In this document: positions 50,233 to 59,206 of the stretch, piece by piece
How the letters are laid out: the number at the start of each line of letters is the position of its first letter
How positions within the stretch are numbered: position 1 is the first letter of the stretch
Position numbers and translations under genes: made by a program
Assembly: GCF_021502675.1 (NCBI RefSeq)
Contig: NZ_JAKFHA010000024.1
Coordinates: 1 to 64,000, forward strand
DNA length: 64,000 nt
Direction: 5' to 3'
Origin: Yinghuangia soli
Lineage (GTDB): Bacteria > Actinomycetota > Actinomycetes > Streptomycetales > Streptomycetaceae
The notes under the pieces: model-generated
What the model was told of the DNA's origin: nothing
What the model saw: the letters and a program-made list of their open reading frames with translations, nothing else
Databases searched by the model: none

Positions 50233-50599
50233 GTCAGATCTCCTTGAAAGGGGCAGGGCCCGGAGCCCGCACCATGCGGACCCCGCGTCGCCGCGATGAT
50301 CGCCCCACCGGAGATTTCCGGACCTATGAAAGCACGTCACACCGGGACAGCACGGTGGAAGTACTCGAAGATTTTGGGAACCACAACTGCAACTGGAATT
50401 GACAGTAGCACGTTGCCGCCGAGTTACCGAAACGAGTTGACTCGCTCGGCTTGCCGCGAAAGAAATTCCTGTCACGCACCGCGGATAATTCTCACCCCGC
50501 AACCGCAGATTTTCCTTGTGCTCGGGCTCAAGGTCTCCACCCGGCGCATCGCCGTGCAGGCGGTCATCGGCGTGGGTTGAGCCCTGCTCCTCACTGCAG
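50233..50599 (-). promoter_or_regulatory. Leader and promoter region of the cold-shock gene
   Basis: About 370 bases without a gene and noticeably richer in A/T than the surroundings at 50.33-50.52 kb. Small hairpins lie at 50267-50279 (CCGCA/TGCGG) and 50308-50321 (CCGGA/TCCGG) in the presumed leader. A promoter for the minus-strand cspA gene should lie here, but I could not fix its boxes. The right end merges into the integrase remnant. Confidence 0.5.
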
Positions 50600-51116
50600 A
50601 CTCCGGCGCACGGCTGTTCGTCGTGGCGAACACCTGGGCCGACTTCCTCCGCTCCCAAGCCGACGCCATCCTGGCGTGCGACTTCATCGAGACCGTCACC
50701 CTGACCGGCGGACCCAGTACATCCTCGCCGTGATCGAGCACGCCACCCGCCGGATCCGGATCCTGAGCACCACCGCCCACCCCACGGCTGGGTCGCCCAG
50801 GCGATCCGCAACCTGGCCATGGACCTGGAAGACGCGGGCACCACCGCCAAATTCCTCATCCGCGATCGAGACGACAAGTTCCTCGCCCTCGCCGACGAGA
50901 TCCTCGCGGATGCCGGCATCCGCGGCATCTCCTCAACGCGCTCCGCGAGTTCGAACCGCACTACAACGGACATCGCCCACACCGAACGCTTCAACAGGCA
51001 GCGCCGCTCCGCACGCTGCCCGCGCCGATCGCCGATCCCGAGCGCATCGCGCACCTCGACATACACCGACACGACCGACTCGCGGAACTCTCCGCGAATA
51101 CCGGCATGCCGCTTGA
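50600..51116 (+). pseudogene. Frameshifted IS481/IS3-type integrase remnant
   Basis: Consecutive blocks of one integrase appear in changing frames: [20 protein letters not shown] (50.64 kb), [20 protein letters not shown] (50.72 kb), [20 protein letters not shown] (50.81 kb) with [20 protein letters not shown], then [20 protein letters not shown] (50.93 kb), and the typical end LREYRHAA at 51116. At least three frameshifts and loss of the N-terminal part rule out function. It is a relative of the 3.5-kb remnant, which shares the QYILAVIEH and RRIR blocks. Up to 51266 nothing else is recognisable. Confidence 0.75.
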
Positions 51117-51266
51117 CCTGCACGGACGCGATTATCGGCACCCACAGGGTCCCGTCCGTCGTCGGGGGTCACCAGAGCAGGCCCCGACGCCGTTGCGGCG
51201 CGGGACGCCGCACGCGTCCCCACGCTGCCCTCGAGGTCCGCGGACCGACAAGGTTGCAGCGGGTGC

Positions 51267-51782
51267 TCACTGCGCGGACGTGCTCGAATCCCGGGCGAGG
51301 AAGGCGCGGTAGGCGTCGGCGACGTTGTCGAGGTAGCGCTGCGCGCCGGCTCGCTCTGCGGGCGAGAGGTCTGCCGAGGCCTCGGCCAGCAGCGCGAACA
51401 GCGGCAGGAGCTCGCCCATGACGTGGCGGCGGCCGCTGCCGGTGACGCCGAGCAGTTGGCGGCGGCCGTCGCCGGTGTGGCGGACGCGCGTCAGGTGGCC
51501 TTCGCCGACCAGCCGGTTGACGGTCTGGGTGGCGGCCGCCGACGTCACGCCCAGTCGGCGTGCGAGCTCGCCCGGACCGAGCGTCTCGCCGGCTCGCCCG
51601 GCCATCATCACGTGCTCCATCGCCTCCACGTCGGTGGCCGGCATCTGCAAGGCGCGGCCCAAAGAGACCCGGACGAGGGAGGTCAGCGTCAGCACGTCGC
51701 GGAGGGAGCGCGACAGTTCGTCGTTCGGCCCCCGCGTCTCGTCGGCGGGTTCCTGATGCTCCCGCCTCTTTTCTTGCGCCAT
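51267..51782 (-). CDS. MarR-family repressor
   Basis: This 171-residue winged-helix regulator has ETLGPGELARRLGVTSAAAT followed by QTVNRLVGEGHLTRVRHTGDGRR, which is the MarR recognition helix and wing. The C-terminal helices for dimerisation (LPLFALLAEASADLSPAERA) are present. It is divergent from the MMPL transporter gene, with an inverted repeat between the two starts. The usual logic would be repression of the pump until a lipophilic compound binds. The ligand is unknown. Confidence 0.9.
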   Translation of the reverse strand: MAQEKRREHQEPADETRGPNDELSRSLRDVLTLTSLVRVSLGRALQMPATDVEAMEHVMMAGRAGETLGPGELARRLGVTSAAATQTVNRLVGEGHLTRVRHTGDGRRQLLGVTGSGRRHVMGELLPLFALLAEASADLSPAERAGAQRYLDNVADAYRAFLARDSSTSAQ

Positions 51783-51804
51783 GGCGATCAGTCTGCCACG
51801 CTGG

Positions 51805-51827
51805 AATAGCTAAGCAACTTAACTATT
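51805..51827. promoter_or_regulatory. MarR operator between marR and MMPL genes
   Basis: Inverted repeat AATAGCTAAG (51805-51814) and CTTAACTATT (51818-51827) with a three-base centre and one mismatch. It is in the 60-base gap between the two divergent starts and is strikingly A/T-rich compared with its surroundings. The MMPL start lies only 15 bases after it. Confidence 0.75.
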
Positions 51828-51842
51828 TCCGTCGGAGTCGCG

Positions 51843-53957
51843 GTGCCTTCCCCTTCCTCGCTCCCTGCCCGCTCCGGCCGACATGATGCGAACACGTTCG
51901 AGCACGCAGAACCGGCACCGCGGCGGCGGTTCACGGCGTGGCTGGCCGTCCTGCTGGCCCTGGCCGCGGTCGGTGCCGCCTTTGCCTGGGGACCGAGCGA
52001 ATCAGAGGGGGGCGGGGACCGGTCGTCGGCGCCGTCAGCCTCGCAGGCGGGCCGGGTCGCCCAAGCGCTCCGGGAGCAGCCGGCCGGCGTCTTCGTCCCC
52101 GCCATCGTGGTCTTCAGCCGCGGCGACGGCGCAGCGCTCGACGGCGCCGACCGGGCCGCCGTCGCCGACCGGGCCGCCGGACTGAGGCCGCTTTCGGCCG
52201 ACGGGGCCGCCGAGGCGGACTTCGCCGGCGACAAGGTCGCCACGGTCGCGGTCGCGCTGCCGGCGCAACTGGAGGACGAGCAGCGTGACAGCCTCGTCGC
52301 GGCCGTCAGGCAGACGGCTTCGGCCGACCTGCCCGGCGGGTTGAGGGCACAGGTCACCGGCGGCCCCGCCTACGCGGCCGACCTGTCCAAGGTGTTCGAC
52401 GGCGCGGACACCACCCTGCTCATCGCCACCGCATCGGTGGTCGCGCTGCTTCTCCTGGTCACCTACCGCAGCCCCTTCCTCTGGCTGGTGCCGCTGACCG
52501 TGGTCGCCGTCGCCGACCGCTTTGCCGCCATCGCGGTCAGCCGACTGGCCGGACCGGCAGGCATCGACATCGACGGGTCGGCCGCCGGCATCACTTCCGT
52601 GCTGGTGTTCGGCGCCGGGACCAACTACGCACTCCTGCTCGTGGCGCGCTACCGCGACGAACTCCGCAGTGAGTCCGACCGGTTCGCGGCCATGCAACGT
52701 GCGGTACGCCGGACCGCGCCGGCGGTGATCGCCAGCGGGACCACCGTGGTGCTGAGCCTGTCGACTCTGCTCGCCGCCGACCTCACGTCCAACCGCGGCA
52801 TCGGCTTCGGCGGGGCGGTCGGGGTGCTCGTCGCCATGGTGTTCGGCCTCGTGGTCCTGCCGGCTTGCCTGGTCCTTCCGCGCCGCGGACTGTTCTGGCC
52901 GTTCGTCCCGATTCCGGGCGACCGGGTCGCGGCCGACCGCGAGGGGCTGTGGGCCCGCCTCGGCCGGTTTGTGGCGCGCCGCCCGAAGGCGACTGCCGTC
53001 GCGTGCGTCGGCCTGCTCGCGGTGTGCGCCGCCGGACTTCTTGGCGCCTCCACCGGACTCGCCCAGAACGACGCGTTCCGCGACACTCCCGAATCCGTAC
53101 GCGGCCAGCGCACCCTCGAGTCCGTCCTCCCGGCCGGAGCCGCGACGCCGCTGACCCTGCTGTCGGCGCCTCCCTCCGGAGAAGCCGCAGCCGCCGCGGC
53201 ACGCGGCGTGGACGGCGTCGTATCGGTCTCGCCCCCGCAGACCACCGGAACCTACGCACGTTCCCGCATCGTGCTGGCCGCAGCTCCGGGCACTTCCGCT
53301 TCGGACCGCACCATCGAGCGGCTGCGGGACCGGCTGGCCGGGCTTCCCGAAGCCGATGCGCTGGTCGGCGGAACGACGGCAGAGGCCTACGACGTGGACC
53401 AGGCCGTCGCGCGCGACACCCGAGTAATCGTGCCCATGATCCTGCTCATCGTGCTGGCGGTACTGGTATTCCTGCTCCGTGCCCTGCTCGGCCCGATCCT
53501 CCTCGTGCTCACCGTGATCGCCTCGTATTTCGCGGCCCTGGGCGCCAGTTGGCTCGTCTTCGAGCACCTGTACGGCTTCCCCGCTCTCGACAGCACCGTC
53601 CCGCTGCTGTCGTTCATCTTCCTGGTCGCGCTCGGCGTCGACTACAACATCTTCCTCATCGCCCGCACCCGGGAGGACACGGAAGAAGGCCGTGACACGC
53701 GGACCGCCGTCCTGCGTGCCCTCGCGTCGACCGGCGGCGTGATCACGAGCGCGGGAATCCTGCTCGCCGCGGTTTTCACCGTGCTGGGCGTGCTGCCGTT
53801 GATCACGCTGACCCAGATCGGCGTCATCGTGTGTGTGGGCGTGCTGATCGACACGCTGATGGTCCGGAGCGTCCTGGTCCCGGCTCTGGTCCTGCTGACC
53901 GGGGAACGTTTCTGGTGGCCCAGGGCAACCGGAAGTCCGCTTCGCCGCAAAGCCTGA
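51843..53957 (+). CDS. MMPL/RND-family membrane transporter
   Basis: This 704-residue transporter has the 1 + 5 + 1 + 5 helix layout of actinobacterial MMPL proteins, with two periplasmic domains (about residues 60-180 and 400-515). The proton-relay region is visible around FGAGTNYALLLVARYRDE and, in the second half, FLVALGVDYNIFLIARTRED. Such proteins export lipids, siderophores or drugs. GTG 51843 has a GGAG site. The adjacent MarR gene and operator indicate induction by a substrate. No gene for a lipid synthesis enzyme is adjacent. Confidence 0.92.
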   Translation: MPSPSSLPARSGRHDANTFEHAEPAPRRRFTAWLAVLLALAAVGAAFAWGPSESEGGGDRSSAPSASQAGRVAQALREQPAGVFVPAIVVFSRGDGAALDGADRAAVADRAAGLRPLSADGAAEADFAGDKVATVAVALPAQLEDEQRDSLVAAVRQTASADLPGGLRAQVTGGPAYAADLSKVFDGADTTLLIATASVVALLLLVTYRSPFLWLVPLTVVAVADRFAAIAVSRLAGPAGIDIDGSAAGITSVLVFGAGTNYALLLVARYRDELRSESDRFAAMQRAVRRTAPAVIASGTTVVLSLSTLLAADLTSNRGIGFGGAVGVLVAMVFGLVVLPACLVLPRRGLFWPFVPIPGDRVAADREGLWARLGRFVARRPKATAVACVGLLAVCAAGLLGASTGLAQNDAFRDTPESVRGQRTLESVLPAGAATPLTLLSAPPSGEAAAAAARGVDGVVSVSPPQTTGTYARSRIVLAAAPGTSASDRTIERLRDRLAGLPEADALVGGTTAEAYDVDQAVARDTRVIVPMILLIVLAVLVFLLRALLGPILLVLTVIASYFAALGASWLVFEHLYGFPALDSTVPLLSFIFLVALGVDYNIFLIARTREDTEEGRDTRTAVLRALASTGGVITSAGILLAAVFTVLGVLPLITLTQIGVIVCVGVLIDTLMVRSVLVPALVLLTGERFWWPRATGSPLRRKA

Positions 53958-54008
53958 AGCCGCCTCGGGCAACAACCAGGGCACTGCCCTGCGGTACGGC
54001 GCCGGACG

Positions 54009-54340
54009 TCAGTACGCGTGGAAGCCCCGTCCGGTTTTGCGGCCGAGCTGGCCGGCTTGGACCATCCGAAGGAGCAATGGCGGTGCGGCGTAGAGGGGTT
54101 CCTTGAACTCCTCGTACATGGACTCCGCGATGGCGTTCAACGTGTCCAGGCCGATGAGGTCAGCCAGGCGCAGCGGGCCGAGGGGGTGGGCGCAGCCGAG
54201 CACCATGCCGTCGTCGATGTCGTCAGCGGACGCGAAGCCGGATTCGAGCATGCGGACAGCCGAGAGCAGGTAGGGCACGAGCAGCGCATTGACGACGAAC
54301 CCGGCGCGGTCCTGCGACCGGATGACCTCGGGTCCTGTCC
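54009..54340 (-). pseudogene. C-terminal half of a 3-hydroxyacyl-CoA dehydrogenase
   Basis: The minus-strand frame ends with a complete C-terminal dimerisation domain of the 3-hydroxybutyryl-CoA dehydrogenase family: VIRSQDRAGFVVNALLVPYL, GMVLGCAHPLGPLRLADLIG and the terminal LGRKTGRGFHAY. The N-terminal NAD-binding Rossmann domain of about 180 residues is missing; before residue VIRSQ only low-complexity sequence follows. The stop is at the normal position. This is a truncated gene, possibly removed by the same event that placed the hairpin region at 54.4 kb. Confidence 0.75.
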
Positions 54341-54454
54341 GGTGCGCCGTGGGCGCGGAAGTAGGGGGAGCGAGCGCGGCGGGGTGCGACAGCGTCGCGC
54401 CCCGCCGCGCGGTGCACCGGCGGCCGGGCTCGTGCCCCCGGCGGGCGGTGCTGT

Positions 54455-54494
54455 TCCGCCGGATGGGCCACGGGTGGGTGGCCCATCCGGCGGA
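54455..54494. terminator. Perfect 17-bp hairpin
   Basis: Arms 54455-54471 and 54478-54494 pair perfectly over 17 bases with a six-base loop (GGGTGG). It lies 33 bases after the amidohydrolase stop on the minus strand and separates that operon from the truncated dehydrogenase. No T run follows. Confidence 0.75.
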
Positions 54495-54526
54495 GCCTGC
54501 GGTGGGGTGGCGGGCCGCTGCGGACC

Positions 54527-55150
54527 TCAGCCGCGGCCGAGGTTCCGGAGGGCCTCGGCGAGGCTGACGACGTCGGCGTACTTGGCGTCGAGGTCCAGCA
54601 GGTTGGCTTCCTGCAGCCGCGGGTCGCGGTCTCCGCAGGCATCGGCCACCACCATCGGCCGGAAGCCGTGCTGGAGGGCGTCGGTCGCCGAGGCCCGGAC
54701 ACACCCGCTGGTGGTCAGCCCGCAGATGTAGAGCGTGTCGATACCCCAGGTGCGCAGCGTGGAGGCGAGGGACGTTCCGAAGAAGGCGCTGGCGTACTGC
54801 TTGACCACCACGACATCCCCGTCGCGCGGCGCTGGGTCGACGGCGAACGCACCGAGCGGGCCGTCTCCTTCGAAGAGCGCGAGGGCCGGCACCTTGCGCC
54901 GGAACAGCCCCCCGTCCGCGCCTCCGGGCGTCAGGCGCACGGTCGTGAAGACGACGGGCACGTCGGCATCGCGGGCGGCCGAGACCAGTTCGGCGGCTGC
55001 CCGGACGGCATCGTCGACGGGAGCCCGCAGGATCGACCCGTCGTCCAGGTAGGCGCGGACGATGTCGACGACGAGGACGGCCGGCGAGTTCCCCGGTCCC
55101 AGCCTCGCGGCGAAGCCGGACGCGAGGTAATCGGCGCGGAGGTCGGTCAT
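54527..55150 (-). CDS. N-carbamoylsarcosine amidase-like hydrolase (isochorismatase family)
   Basis: This 207-residue cysteine hydrolase has catalytic Asp in VVDIVRAYLDD, Lys in VVVKQYASAFFGT and the nucleophile Cys in GLTTSGCVRASATDALQHGF. The TTSGCVR motif and the end RLQEANLLDLDAKYADVV fit N-carbamoylsarcosine amidases and maleamate amidases. Next to HyuA and HyuB, an N-carbamoyl amino acid product of hydantoin opening would be the logical substrate, giving sarcosine or an amino acid plus ammonia and CO2. This assignment is inference from context. It overlaps the HyuB stop by four bases. Confidence 0.85.
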   Translation of the reverse strand: MTDLRADYLASGFAARLGPGNSPAVLVVDIVRAYLDDGSILRAPVDDAVRAAAELVSAARDADVPVVFTTVRLTPGGADGGLFRRKVPALALFEGDGPLGAFAVDPAPRDGDVVVVKQYASAFFGTSLASTLRTWGIDTLYICGLTTSGCVRASATDALQHGFRPMVVADACGDRDPRLQEANLLDLDAKYADVVSLAEALRNLGRG

Positions 55151-57033
55151 GCGGTCACCGTCCTGACGTCGACCGGAGGAGCGGGCGCCGGCAGGCCGGT
55201 CTCCGCAAGGCAGCGATCGAGGATAGTCGCCAGCGGCGGACCCATGTCGAACAGCGGCGGCTCGCCGCGCTCCTCGGTGAGGCGGGCGCGGAGTTCGCGG
55301 GTGCGGTCGGCGTCGACTGCACCGTCGGGGTCGCACACCACGCCGTAGCCGTCCCGGGCACCTTCGACCGTCACCAGCCCGCGGCGGACCTCGAGGCCCA
55401 CCAGGTCGGTCGGGCGCTGGTACGGGTCGCCCCAGCCCCCGCCGCCCCAGGTGACGAAGTGCAGCACATCCCCTGGAGCGACCGGGATGTCATGGCACTT
55501 GCTGGGGAGGATCCGCACGGTTCCGTCGGGGTGTTCGAGCCACTTGCGCCCGCGGGCGCCGGGGCGGCCGCCGTTGACCCCCCACGGGTAGGTCAGCCAC
55601 CGGTCGTCGTGGATGGCGATCGTGCCGGGCTCGGCGAAGCGGTAGGCGACGTCGACGGCGTTTCCGCCGCGGCGGAGCCCGGCACCGCCGGAGTCGGCGA
55701 CGGTGTCCCAGCGCTCGATGCGCAGCGGGTAGTAGGCCTCGAGGTACTCGCAGGGGATGTTGACGAAGGACGGCCAGAGGGAGTGGCCGTCCGGCCCGTC
55801 GCCGATCGGTCGGCCGGGGATCCCGCCGAATCCGATCGAGTACAGCTGGAACCACTCCCCTGCTTGTTCGCCGGCGGTGCGGTAGCCGGAGTACATGAAG
55901 TGCGGGGAGGACGAGAAGCCGGCGGCGTTGAGGATTGCGGGATTCTTCTGGCCCAGCAGCCCGCCGAAGAGGTCGAAGACCCGCCCGATGCCGTGGTTGC
56001 GGGCGTTGAGCGCCGCGGGCCTGCGCGGCTTCCAGAAGGAGTCTTCGGGGATGGTCACGTCGATGAGCGGATAGAAGCCGTCGTTCCAGAGGATCTGCGG
56101 ATCGGCGACGGTGATGACGTAGATGCCGAAGAACATCCGTACGAGGTTCTCGTTGATGTAGTAGTTGACGGGGCCGACGGCCTGCGGCGCGGCCTTCCCG
56201 AAGTCCAGGTGGATCTTCTCGCCATGGCGGGTGAGGGCGATCGTCAGCTCGTAGGGGCCGTATCCGCAGCCGTCGTCGCAGATCCAGTCGGTGAACTCGA
56301 GCGTCTCGCCGTCCTCGAACAAGGTGGCCAGCAGGGCCTTCATGGCCTGGTAGTTGCGCTCCAAGAGGGCATCGAGCGCGGACAGGTAGACCTCGACGCC
56401 GAAGCGCTCGCAGAGCTCGGAGATCCGCCGGGAGGCGGTGCGGCAGGCGGCGACGAGCCCGTTGAGGTCGGCCCGGTTCCAGTCGGGCATACGGACCTGG
56501 TTGAGGATGACGGCAAGCGCGTCCTCGTTGAGGTCGCCGGCGTCGTACAGCTTGAACGGCGGTATGACGACGCCCTCTTCGTAGATGGTCCGGGCGTCGG
56601 ACGGCATCGACGAGGGTGTCTTGCCGCCCACGTCGGCCATGTGACCGAACATCGAGGCCCAGCCGACAAGGCGGCCTTGGTGGAAGATGGGCAGGACCAC
56701 CAGCCAGTCGTTGGCATGGCTGATCGCCGCGCCGCAGGCGTAGGGGTCGGAGGTCAGGAGGACGTCGCCTTCGCCTATCGTGCCGCCGAATCCGTCGAGG
56801 AAGTCCGGGACGGACAGCCCGAACTGACCGACGACCATGCGCCCTTCGGGATCCGCGATGAGCGGGAACTCGTCGTGCTGTTCGCGGATACCCGGGGACA
56901 GCGCCGTACGGAAGAGGACCTCGTCCATCTCGTGGCGGGCATTGCGCAGCGCGTTCTCGATGATGTCCAGGGTGACCGGGTCGACCGGCACCGCGGCCAC
57001 GGGAGCGGTGTTGCTCTGGATGATGGTGGCCAC
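55147..57033 (-). CDS. hyuB: Hydantoinase/oxoprolinase subunit B
   Basis: This 628-residue HyuB-type subunit has typical blocks VDPVTLDIIENALRNARHEM, then EGDVLLTSDPYACGAAISHA, MFGHMADVGGKTPSSMP and SGGAGLRRGGNAVDVAYRF. With HyuA it forms an ATP-dependent cyclic amidase (hydantoin, N-methylhydantoin or 5-oxoproline) or, in related enzymes, a carboxylase for ketones. GTG 57033 lies two bases after the HyuA stop with a GGGAG site inside the HyuA end. It is intact and of usual length. Confidence 0.9.
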   Translation of the reverse strand: MATIIQSNTAPVAAVPVDPVTLDIIENALRNARHEMDEVLFRTALSPGIREQHDEFPLIADPEGRMVVGQFGLSVPDFLDGFGGTIGEGDVLLTSDPYACGAAISHANDWLVVLPIFHQGRLVGWASMFGHMADVGGKTPSSMPSDARTIYEEGVVIPPFKLYDAGDLNEDALAVILNQVRMPDWNRADLNGLVAACRTASRRISELCERFGVEVYLSALDALLERNYQAMKALLATLFEDGETLEFTDWICDDGCGYGPYELTIALTRHGEKIHLDFGKAAPQAVGPVNYYINENLVRMFFGIYVITVADPQILWNDGFYPLIDVTIPEDSFWKPRRPAALNARNHGIGRVFDLFGGLLGQKNPAILNAAGFSSSPHFMYSGYRTAGEQAGEWFQLYSIGFGGIPGRPIGDGPDGHSLWPSFVNIPCEYLEAYYPLRIERWDTVADSGGAGLRRGGNAVDVAYRFAEPGTIAIHDDRWLTYPWGVNGGRPGARGRKWLEHPDGTVRILPSKCHDIPVAPGDVLHFVTWGGGGWGDPYQRPTDLVGLEVRRGLVTVEGARDGYGVVCDPDGAVDADRTRELRARLTEERGEPPLFDMGPPLATILDRCLAETGLPAPAPPVDVRTVTA

Positions 57034-57035
57034 GG

Positions 57036-59138
57036 CTACTCCCTGGCGTCGGCGGTGTCGGTGGGGTCGAAGCCGGCGGGCGCCGCGGCGGGGCGGATCA
57101 GCAGGCAGCCTCCGGCGTCGACCGTGGCGGTGTGCCCGGGGAGGACGAGCGTGGTGGAGTCCATCTCGGTGACGATGGCCGGCCCCGGGACCACGTTGCC
57201 GGCCTGGAGCTTGTCCCGGTCGTAGACGGCCGCACGGGTGTACGCGCCGTCCGCCCACACTTCGGTCTCGCGGACGAAGGCGCCGCCGGGGTCGGTGCCG
57301 CCGGCCGCCAGCGCGCGTCCGGCGATGTTCGGACGCGGGCCGGTGACGGCCACCCGCAGGTTGATGATCTCCTTTTCGTTGCGCAGGAGGAAGGAGAACA
57401 GCCGCTCGTGCTCGACGTCGAAGGCCTCGCCGACTGCGGCCAGGAGGTCGTCCGCCTTGAGCATGGCGTCCGTGAGAGTGACCGGGATTTCGAACCCTTG
57501 GCCGTGGTAGCGCACGTCGATCTCGTGGACGGTGTGCTGGAGGGCGCGCGGCACGCCGTCCGCGGCCAGCCGGGTGCCGGCCGCATCGGCGAGTTCGGCG
57601 AGCAGGGCGCGCAGGTCGTCGGAATCCAGCATGGAGAATCGCCGCACCACGGTGCGGGCCGCCTCGCTACGGGGGCTGGTGGTCGCGTCGCCGTAGGCGC
57701 AGAGGACTCCCGGAGACGGCGGCACGATGACCGGCCAGGCACCGGTCAGCTTGCCGAGCGCGTTGGCGTGCAGCGGGCCCGCGCCGCCGAAGGCGACCAG
57801 GGCGAAGTCGCGCGGGTCGTAGCCCTGTTGGACGCTGACCAGGCGCAGCGCGCCGAACATGTTCTCGTTGACAATGTCGACGATGCCCGCGGCGGCGGCC
57901 TCGACGGATTCCAGCCCCATCGCGTCGGCGACCTCGGCCACCGCGCGGCGGGCGGCCTTCCGGTCGAGGGTGATCTCGCCGCCGGCGAGTTCGTCCGGCA
58001 GGTAGCCGAGGACCACGTTGGCGTCCGTGACGGTCGGCGCGGTCCCGCCGTGCCCGTAGGCTGCCGGACCGGGGCTGGCTCCGGCCGATTGCGGGCCGAC
58101 GCGCAGGGCCTTGGTGAGTTCGGGGACGTGGGCGATGGAACCGCCGCCTGCGCCGACGGTGCGCACGTCCACGCTGGACGCGCGGACGTTGAGGTCGCCC
58201 ACCGTTGTGTCGCGGCCGATCCGCGGCGTGCCGTCGAGGACCAGGGCGACGTCGGTGGACGTTCCGCCCATGTCGAAGGTGAGCAGGTCTCGGTAGCCCG
58301 CCTGTTCGGCGAACCACACGGCGCCGGTGACACCGCCTGCCGGTCCGGACAACAGGAGCGCCACGGGATCCTGGGCTGCCTTGTCGGCGGAGGTCAGGCC
58401 GCCGTCGCTGCGCAGGATCGACAGCGGCGCCTCGATCCCGCTGTCCCGCAGGGCCGCGTCGAGGTTGCGGACGTAGCGGGCGACTTCGGGCTGTACGTAG
58501 CTGTTGGCGACGGTGGTGATCGTGCGTTCGTACTCGCGCATCTCCGGGAGGACCTGGCTCGACAGCGAGACGGGTACCCCGGGGATCTCGTCGGCGGCCA
58601 ACGCGGCCAGGGCCTTCTCGTGAGAGTCGTCGGCGTACGAGTTGACCAGCGCGATGGTCAGGGCTTCGATGCCGGACGCGGCCAGCCGCCGCAGTGCCCG
58701 GCGCGCCGAGTCGACGTCGAGGGGTTCGACTTCCCGGCCGTCCGCGGCTATGCGCCCGGCGACCTCCACGGTGTGCTCCAAGGCCGCCAGGGGCTCGGGT
58801 TTGGGCCAGACGATCCAGCCCGCCAGGCCTCCGGGCACGTAGGAGCGGGCGATTTGCAGGATCTGCCGGAAGCCCGCCGTGGTGACGAGTCCGACCCGCG
58901 CGCCGCGGCCCTCGAGGATCGCGTTGGTGGCGACGGTCGTGCCGTGCAGGACCTGGTCGACCTCGGCGAGGGGGATCCCGGCCTCGCCGCACGCCTTGCG
59001 GATGCCTGCCAGGACGCCCTCGGACTGATCGCGAGGCGTGGTCGGTGTCTTCGCGCGGAAGGTGGCGCCGGTGGCCTGGTCGACGAGGAGCACGTCGGTG
59101 AACGTGCCTCCGACGTCGACGCCGAGGCGGTATCCCAT
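57036..59138 (-). CDS. hyuA: Hydantoinase/oxoprolinase subunit A (ATP-binding)
   Basis: This 700-residue HyuA-type subunit has the ASKHA ATPase phosphate-1 motif GVDVGGTFTDVLLVD, LHGTTVATNAILEGRGARVG, the LSGPAGGVTGAVWF and TFDMGGTSTDVALV loops and the FGGAGPLHANALG motif. It supplies ATP-driven phosphorylation of the cyclic amide for opening. The family includes N-methylhydantoinases (EC 3.5.2.14), 5-oxoprolinases and acetone carboxylase subunits, which cannot be separated by motif. ATG 59138 has a GGAGAACC site. It follows the CoA transferase gene by 68 bases. Confidence 0.92.
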   Translation of the reverse strand: MGYRLGVDVGGTFTDVLLVDQATGATFRAKTPTTPRDQSEGVLAGIRKACGEAGIPLAEVDQVLHGTTVATNAILEGRGARVGLVTTAGFRQILQIARSYVPGGLAGWIVWPKPEPLAALEHTVEVAGRIAADGREVEPLDVDSARRALRRLAASGIEALTIALVNSYADDSHEKALAALAADEIPGVPVSLSSQVLPEMREYERTITTVANSYVQPEVARYVRNLDAALRDSGIEAPLSILRSDGGLTSADKAAQDPVALLLSGPAGGVTGAVWFAEQAGYRDLLTFDMGGTSTDVALVLDGTPRIGRDTTVGDLNVRASSVDVRTVGAGGGSIAHVPELTKALRVGPQSAGASPGPAAYGHGGTAPTVTDANVVLGYLPDELAGGEITLDRKAARRAVAEVADAMGLESVEAAAAGIVDIVNENMFGALRLVSVQQGYDPRDFALVAFGGAGPLHANALGKLTGAWPVIVPPSPGVLCAYGDATTSPRSEAARTVVRRFSMLDSDDLRALLAELADAAGTRLAADGVPRALQHTVHEIDVRYHGQGFEIPVTLTDAMLKADDLLAAVGEAFDVEHERLFSFLLRNEKEIINLRVAVTGPRPNIAGRALAAGGTDPGGAFVRETEVWADGAYTRAAVYDRDKLQAGNVVPGPAIVTEMDSTTLVLPGHTATVDAGGCLLIRPAAAPAGFDPTDTADARE

Positions 59139-59206
59139 GGGGTTCTCCGGGGGTGGGGCGGCGCCCGGGACGGTCGGGCGGCCGCACGGGCGGATCGTGT
59201 GGGGTG

